A stretch of 64,000 nucleotides of DNA from Lepas anatifera (lineage: Eukaryota > Arthropoda > Thecostraca > Lepadidae), in contig JAOTON010002229.1 in the NCBI GenBank assembly GCA_034440635.1, positions 620,001-684,000 on the forward strand. Direction: 5' to 3'. Position 1 is the stretch's first letter, and every line of letters begins with the position of its first letter. Positions 57,078-64,000 of the stretch are shown piece after piece. The notes beneath the pieces were generated by a model. It did no database searches. It saw nothing but the letters and a program-made list of their open reading frames with translations, and was not told the origin of the DNA. A program made the translations under genes and the position numbers.

Positions 57078-58586
57078 TTAACACTCACCCCGCTGGGGTC
57101 CCTGGCATGACACGCCACGCTGGGGGGGGCGTTTTTCGCCACCCCCCGCTCCGTATATCGTCCCCACGAAAGCTAAAGGAAAATTACGGGCGGCGTTCGA
57201 AAGCTCTTGACAAGACGAAGGGATTTTATACAAATAATTTTTGGGTCAAGTCAATATAGAGGTTAGCATAGATCAAAGAAGGTTCCATAGGCTTACAGCA
57301 GAGCAGTGTACGTTTATCCCTCTAGATCTGTTCTCAGGAGAGCTACTAAAAATCTGTATGCATCATTGGATTCCTCTCATCGCAGTGAATTGCATGATGT
57401 ATAATATGACCTTGTTAGGTCAAATAGTGAAAATGACCTGACCTTGAGCTAGGTCAGGGTCACAAAGTGACCTGGTATGGTCATTTTGCATATCAATCGA
57501 CTCTCCGTGACAATATAAGCACAATGAAAGCAAAATGGGAGCTTTATCTCAATTCAGTGGGAATTTACTGGCAAAACAATCACTCTATGCTCCCGTGACC
57601 CGATGTGACCTTTGAGAGGTCAAATGCTAAAAAACTGAACTTAATGGTCAAGATTGTGGTGAGAATAGACTGTTTGAGGATTTTCAGCTTTATCTATGTA
57701 GTATTTACTGTAAACGAGCCCATTCTATTTTTCACCATAGAAAATGGGGACAATAGACAATGGTCACAATGGGGTGACCAAAAAATGACCCCACCTTAGG
57801 TCAACAATATCAAAATTCTGAGATGGCAGATTTGTAGATCATAATGACGTTATCATATTGTGGTTCAAACTGATCGGTTCTCTGATATTCCCTGGGCGCC
57901 GCTTCAAACTCATGATTTTAGGTTTTGAGGTCGGGTCACTTGACCTTGAATGGCTCCTTAACCTGACATGACCTTACCACTAAAATTTGGTCAGATGTGT
58001 CAAATTAATGAGGGATAAGGTACTGTAAGTTGTGTTGTCCTGCATGCCTTCGTGTCACGGTTCCTATAGATACGGTTCGGACATGACAGCCAGCTGACTG
58101 CCTTATTTGGCAGCATGTTGAGCATATGGTAGTATTTTGGAGGGTTTTGTTCAAGATATCTTAGATTTTGCTAGCAGAAGGTAGAATACAGCGTTCTGAT
58201 TGGTTGAGGGAAATATTTGAAACATAATTCTGAAGGAATTAGCATGAAATTCATCGTGGATTTTCATTGTTATAAAAGCATGTCAGGGACTAAAAACTGC
58301 ACCCAGAAGATAGACTAATCAATTTTACATACCAAAAATGAAAAATATACCCTTAAGCACCGCTTAAATTTTCCAACTGGCCAGTGCCCCAAATCCCTGC
58401 AAACAGTCTCATTGGAATTACATGTTAAATTTTGCTGCAAAAAAACGGTCAGACCCAGGAAATGGAACCTTCAAAACCTCCAGAATTCTAGAAAGGTATC
58501 TCATGTCCGCCCCCTGCTTCGTGTTTGCACTAGATGGAAAAACCAGGAGGGGGGCGAATTTCGCCTCCCAGCGGGGCGCGTGTTAA
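57078..58586. mobile_element. C-family TTAA element, copy C3
   Basis: Ends are ttaacactcaccccgctggg and cccagcggggcgcgtgttaa. The body aligns with C1 and C2. About 470 bp near the right end (58047-58515) is absent from C2 and is bordered by cttcgtg on both sides, so it may be a further insertion. The C-family frame is open at 57241-57441. Confidence 0.85.
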
Positions 58587-58774
58587 ATGACCTCATAGCA
58601 CGTAAACTTACGCAAAGTTAAAACAGGAGGATAGGGTCGGAAGGCAGCGAATTTTACTTTTTCCAAGAACGCTAACTATTGGGACAAATAAACTATTGAT
58701 CACGTGGTTTCTCGACATGATCTATCACATACCTACCTCAGTTCAAATTCCATTATGAAGGTGGCACATTCCCC

Positions 58775-59083
58775 TTAACACGCGCAGTGGAGAGGGTCCT
58801 TAAGTGCCCCCTCACCTATTCCACCGATTTCTTACCTTGACCCACAAATTTCAGAGAAAATTTTATGGGACCTTCCCCTTGTGACCTTAGACCCTTTGAC
58901 GTATTCCCAGCTTTTCCTGCATTATAACGTCATTCCCAATAGGTTTCCAGTAAGGCCTTGATTTGACATTTACGCCTCGTTTGACCTTGAAGATATGAAT
59001 ATATTGACCAAGGTCAATGAAACTTTGCCATAAGGTAGATCATCATTTTCCCCTCCCCCACGGACGTTTTCTAACCCTCTTAA
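58775..59083. mobile_element. B-family element fragment B5
   Basis: Starts ttaacacgcgcagtggagag and keeps B pieces (cgcctcgtttgaccttgaag, ggtcaatgaaactttgcc, gttttctaaccctctta). It stops where a SINE begins. Inner deletion or decay is evident. Confidence 0.7.
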
Positions 59084-59205
59084 TAATAGTTGTTGGGGCT
59101 TAGCGACGACCAACTGCCAAGATCATACGGCGTCGCTAACTCACACCCTGTTGGGAAGGATTTAGGGGATCAGATCGACTTATTCAGAGGCTCCGCCGGG
59201 GCTTA
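59083..59205 (-). mobile_element. SINE, head truncated at the large inverted repeat
   Basis: aataatagttgttggggctt, gaccaactgcc and cttattcagaggctccgccg match the 24.4-kb SINE. The tRNA head is cut off where the 59.2-kb inverted repeat begins. Confidence 0.7.
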
Positions 59206-59214
59206 AAAATATAA

Positions 59215-60166
59215 AAAATGTATTCTTTTAGACATAGACCATTGAATTCTACAGCGTGTTTACAATTAATTAACTTTTTCGTTGTTTTCTGGATCTTGTT
59301 CACTATTTGTTTAACGTTTTTTGATATTGAATCGAAAAAATTATCAGTGGTCATAGACTTGTTTCAACGCGTTTCGAAAATATTGCACATTCATTATCAA
59401 GAAATAAGTTACAGTGATGCTCAGTTTGTTTTTCTTCTCTGGCAATCTAGTTCGAAAAACATTTTCTTAGATTAAATTCATGAGCTATAAATGCATAGAA
59501 CACTTCCAACTCCAATCGCTGCCTTGTACAATTAACACAATAAATAGCACTCATCAGACAGACTATCAATACCAAATATTACAATTCTTAGCACCTCATA
59601 ACTTACGATACTGCACATAATTACTCATCTACATCAGACCATCGTCTTATAACTCACATGACACATCGCCATATTATCACCACACAGAAAAAAACATGCG
59701 CATGACAAAACTTTCGCTTTGGGGAGTACAAAATATGTAAATTATAAGGTGATGATCTCATTTAGATTAGTTATAATGTGTAGCATCGTAAGTTATGAGG
59801 TGCTAAGAATTGTAATATTTGGTACTTATAATGTGTCTGATGAGTGCTATTTGTTGTGTTAATTGTACAAGGCAGCGATTGGACTTGGAAGTGTTCTGTG
59901 TATTTATAGCTCATGAATTTAATCTAAGAACATGTTTTTCGAACTAAAATGACAGAGAAGAAAACAGACTGAGCATCCCTGTAACTTATTTCTTGATAAT
60001 GAATGTGTAATATATTCGAAACGTGTTGAAACAAGTCTATGATCACTTCTAATTTTTTTCGAATAACGTTAAACAAATAGTGAACAAGATACCGAAAACA
60101 ACGAAAAAGTTAAGTAATTGTAAACATGCTATACAATTAAATGGTCTGAGTCTAAAAGAAGACATC
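59215..60166. repeat. Large inverted repeat, arms of about 395 bp, spacer of about 160 bp
   Basis: The left arm 59215-59610 (tattcttttagacatagacc ... cataacttacgata) is found inverted at 59770-60166 (cgtaagttatgaggtgctaa ... agtctaaaagaagac), with a low percentage of mismatches and small indels. The spacer is ordinary AT-rich sequence. No target duplication is evident; the left edge is truncated SINE and the right edge a TA microsatellite. Confidence 0.88.
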
Positions 60167-60175
60167 CTGCCCAAA

Positions 60176-60180
60176 TATAC

Positions 60181-60225
<45 letters not shown>

Positions 60226-60232
60226 AATATAC

Positions 60233-60316
<84 letters not shown>
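60176..60316. repeat. Long imperfect (TA)n microsatellite
   Basis: TA runs broken by ataaata and agaaat variants. It directly follows the right arm of the large inverted repeat. Confidence 0.95.
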
Positions 60317-60320
<4 letters not shown>

Positions 60321-63300
60321 AAGAAAATATAAATAGAACTTATAAATAACAAATAATATACCTAATACCAATGCACGATATACAAGAAATACACAGGGTG
60401 GCATCGTGGTCGGCTAAGCGACTGTGGTTAGGTATTTTACTTGAAGTGACTTTCCGGACAAACTGTTTTCTCTTTATCTCCATTAGACTGTATAACTTTC
60501 CTACTGGCTTATCCTTTTCCAAATTGATTGTCGCCTTATACCGCATCTTAATTTCGAAACCCTTACCACTATTGATATACTAATGTTGCCAAACATTGTT
60601 TCCATGGATATGTTGGTGGCAATCTAACAACAATGGTCACGCTATCAGCAAGTGATGTATCATTAATTGATTGATATGAATAAAAATATACGTGATCAGT
60701 ACAACTTATGTGATATATAAATGCGCCCCTTATGAAGCAGACTCACATATCTAAACAGGGCTGGCGACAGGTGTGCACATTCCCAACAATCATTCAGTGT
60801 GCCCACAATTAAAAGAAAATTGTTATCTTCTTCTGGCGCAAGCAAGAAGAAGATAAAATGAGAAGAAAATCATCATTTTTTGCCTAATTTCCTCTTTTTG
60901 TCGCTTACCTTTATCCGTGCTTTTTCGTTGCGTTTCACATGTTTTTGTGAGCCCCTTCAAGAAAAAAGTTTCTACGGCGGGAACATTGAAATCTTTCAGG
61001 ATGACTAATTTTAGAGAACAAGAAAAAAACAGGTTTTGTGAAAGAAAACATCAGCACTGGTGATAAAGACAATAAAAAACGCAGCAATTTAACATTGGTG
61101 AAGCACGGCAACGTATGTACACTGTCACAGACAAGATGGAGCACAAACAACTAAATTTATCAGATCGAAAACAAAAAGAATACGAAGTCGAAGAATCAAA
61201 CATTTTCGCCCTCATATCATTTTGGTTTAAATTTCCGAAGAGCGCGTGCGATTTTATCTGTGTGTGATGGTGTGCAGGGGCGGACGCAGACCCGACCTTT
61301 GGGAGGGGGCTAAACCCATGTCTGCCTCTCCTCTAGGGGGACGTGCGATTTGGGTGCTCGTCAGACCTAGTATAAACTACCTCTCCAAGTACATGATCAC
61401 TCTCCGAGGGGGGGTGGCAGCGAAAATTTAATTGCTCGATAGACCTAGTGTAAACACCTTTTTACAAATTATTCCGGCCTTTGGGAGACAAAAAATAGTT
61501 TGGCCCCATTTTCAGCGCTCTGGCGGGCATGATCGGAATGTCCCTCCCCCTCCTGCGTCCGCTGATGTGTCTTTTTAACCGGCACCTAATCCTTGTCCTT
61601 ATCCTTACTCTACCTGGAGGCTGTGAGCGCATGCGTCTGTGGCTGCAGCGACCCCTCCAGGTAGAATCCCATCCTCTTGATCATCACCTTTCCTCATCTC
61701 CCATAGTTTATAATCACTTCATACTTATCAGGACAACACTTTAAAGGTCACATCAATGGTTTAGAAGTGTAAGTAATATATGAGGCTATCTACTAAGCCA
61801 CCCATCCCCTTTGGCATCCTAGGCTTCTAGCGTTGCATACGCATGAAATGTCCGCTAGGCGTGTGTGTCATATGTACCGTTTGTGTTGTATTGCCAATAG
61901 GTGTGTGTTCACAAAAAAACATGAAAAGCTACATAGTGTATGTACATACACCGATGCCGAAAAAAATACTAAGCACACGAAATCCGTTCCTGCAAATTTG
62001 CCCAACAAGCATATTCAAATATCTAACTTGTGTAATGATCTCATACTCATGTTTATCCAGCGCTTTCGATACCGCACACTGCACAAGCGCGTAGTCCATA
62101 TATCCACCCACGTGCGCACGTCTCCTACACCTGTCCTCCCTCACCCCACCAGCAAACACGACCATCAACATTCTCAGCGCTACACATGTCGACCCCTCCC
62201 CACCGAGGCTTCTGCTCGGCGTCAGAGATGCCCAGCGTGACCTCTCTAACCTCTGTGCCCGCAGGCAAGCGACACCCAGCGGATGGCGGCCGCTGATTGG
62301 TGGAACCGCGTTCACTTGCATTGTGAGAAGATCAGCAGAAATGTTTCCATGCAATTGAGAAAGCCTTAAACCATTGACCAAAAGATGTATTAACACTATA
62401 TTTAAAGAAAAATCCTAGCGACAATTTTCCCTCTATTGGCTTGATTATCTGCTCTACCATCCGGGGCTGCTCTTCGGTACAGGTGGGGCGGCGGCGGAGT
62501 CAGCACCATGGCTAACCGACGGTCAGGTTCGCTCGGCTGAGCATGGAGAGGGGTGGGGCGCGGCTCGAAAGTAACCGAGGGAAAGGGGAGAGCGACGTAT
62601 GTATGTATGTACATAAAACTAAACTTAGCCGTTGGATGAGAGAGTGGGAACTTATAAAGAACGCTGCCGAAGCACAACCAGATAGTATCCCACAACAGGG
62701 TACCACGTGCTACTTTTCTCCGTGTTGGATGGTGAAAAGATACAAGACGTAGTTCGGGACTCAAAGTATGATCGATGTTTTAGTGTATTTCACCTTTTGA
62801 AAAATCACTGAGGAATTTCTAAAGTTAATAGGGGTGCCCAGATTCGAAAACTGTCAATTACGACAGCGTGAAGAGAACCATTGTCTTATAAATACTGCAC
62901 TACAGCCCCCTTAAACACATGCTACCAAGTTGCACTGCTTAATATAAAAAGTACTAGGAGACCAGGCATTCCACGTCCAGATTTAGAAATCCACACCCCA
63001 GCCCTGGATGAAATTTTAAAGCTTGGTTTGGCTTGGCACTGAATATCTACCTGAAAACATGCTCTTAAAGAATTGAATATTTTTCAAAACAAATGTAGAA
63101 TAAGTGAAAGTGGAGGAACGATATATTGTTAGAGCTTTAATTAACAGTTAGAGCTTTAGCCGAGTGGGAACACCCATTTAGCGGTATGGGCAACAATCAC
63201 TCAAGAAGCTACAGCATCAACATAAAAGCTAGCATTATTATGATAATTAGTTTCATGACTGGAGATCTCTTCTCGACCCAGGGGGCCCTGGGTAGGTCAA

Positions 63301-64000
63301 CGCTGGCACGGTAATACAAGCTCCATGCAAAGCCTATGGGAGACTCAAAATCCAGGGGGTCCTGACCCCCCAACCCCCCCAGGATTTCCACCCATGATTA
63401 GTTTCCTGACCACTTCAAGTTCAGCCCAGAGAGTTCTCCTCAATGTACGAGAGATACTGTGATGTCGACACTTCCGGCTGTTTCTCAAATAGCCTTCCTC
63501 CACGCGTGTTCCGCTGAATATTTCATCAATAAATTTCGGGCTGATATTTTGTATGAGCCGTCATGATCTAAATTAGGGTAGATGAAAGAAACAAACGCTA
63601 TTACTATGTGGAAGACAGTCCCTCAAACCGCCCGATACCACACACAAAACTGCGTTCTGTTTTGTCTGTATCCGAGCCGCTGTTTATGTCGTTACTAAGT
63701 GTTTCATAAATGCTATCATTTAACTCCGTCAATAAATCCTAACTAAATAGTTATACTTGCAAAACATCCGAACGTGGTCACTAAAAATACATCAAGGATT
63801 TCTAACAAATTTTAGGGTATATGACAAAAAACATCATACATATGTATATATTGCTCGCAAGATATAATGGCCAGTTGAGCCCTGGCAAGTTTTTTAGATT
63901 TCGATTAGATATTTCGGAAAAGTTTAATGGTATTTTCAATAGGCTTGTGTAAAGTTGAAGCACAGGACATTAAGCGCGGGTGGCGGGGGGGGGCGTGAGG
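60317..64000. other. Region without a recognised gene
   Basis: No exon, element end or tRNA head is convincing. Around 61785-61812 a short SINE-like piece (ctactaagccacccatcccc) occurs. The frames of 135 and 155 codons at 61.8-62.4 kb overlap on opposite strands and resemble nothing known. Confidence 0.45.

Noticed and set aside
61833..62396. Overlapping frames of 135 and 155 codons on opposite strands
   Set aside because: No recognisable motif, no splice or promoter context, and mutual overlap; stop-poor chance frames are the simpler reading.

Overview
This window is animal nuclear DNA, most likely from an arthropod. The evidence is a split gene with GT/AG introns, dense nested DNA transposons, tRNA-derived SINEs and long dinucleotide microsatellites. 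Nothing in it fixes the species; crustacean or arachnid is only a guess. No rRNA gene, functional tRNA gene, CRISPR array or bacterial operon is visible.

One host gene is recognisable. It lies on the minus strand from about 38.7 kb down to 0.55 kb and runs off the left edge. It encodes an SLC22-type organic ion (cation/carnitine-like) transporter of the major facilitator superfamily. Nine coding exons can be placed, and every splice phase agrees. They give about 419 residues, from the N-terminal helix through helix 9/10; the last helices lie beyond coordinate 1. Exon 2, the large extracellular loop, carries an apparent one-base frameshift at a run of six A. It sits between two tandem arrays that look like amplified copies of its own splice-site regions: a 46-bp array from its 3' end and donor, and a 52-bp array from its acceptor.

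Most of the rest is mobile DNA. The dominant class is a set of TTAA-flanked elements, called here A (about 850 bp), B (about 925 bp), C (about 1.5 kb), D (about 1 kb) and E. They share a TTAACxCGCGC-like end, a family-specific GC-rich palindrome just inside, and dense AGGTCA/TGACCT hexamers. Also present are two elements with 8-bp target duplications (G, with terminal repeats of about 428 bp; H), two TA-flanked elements (one mariner-like), tRNA-derived SINEs, a LINE endonuclease fragment and fragments of an uncharacterised, probably transposon-borne protein.

Layout: 0-15.6 kb, exon 9, B1, A2, C1, a T/G-skewed decayed block at 6.9-8.4 kb, the LINE fragment, a 25-bp minisatellite, A3 and A4. 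15.6-28.7 kb, exons 8 to 2 with C2 (containing H) and A5. 28.7-38.7 kb, the long first intron with B2 and a frame-broken coding-like tract, then exon 1. 39-51.4 kb, D1, A6 and a nested stack B3 > G > F > A7, with A8, D2 and E also inside G. 51.4-64 kb, C-like remnants, B4, C3, B5, a large inverted repeat, then about 3.7 kb with nothing recognised.
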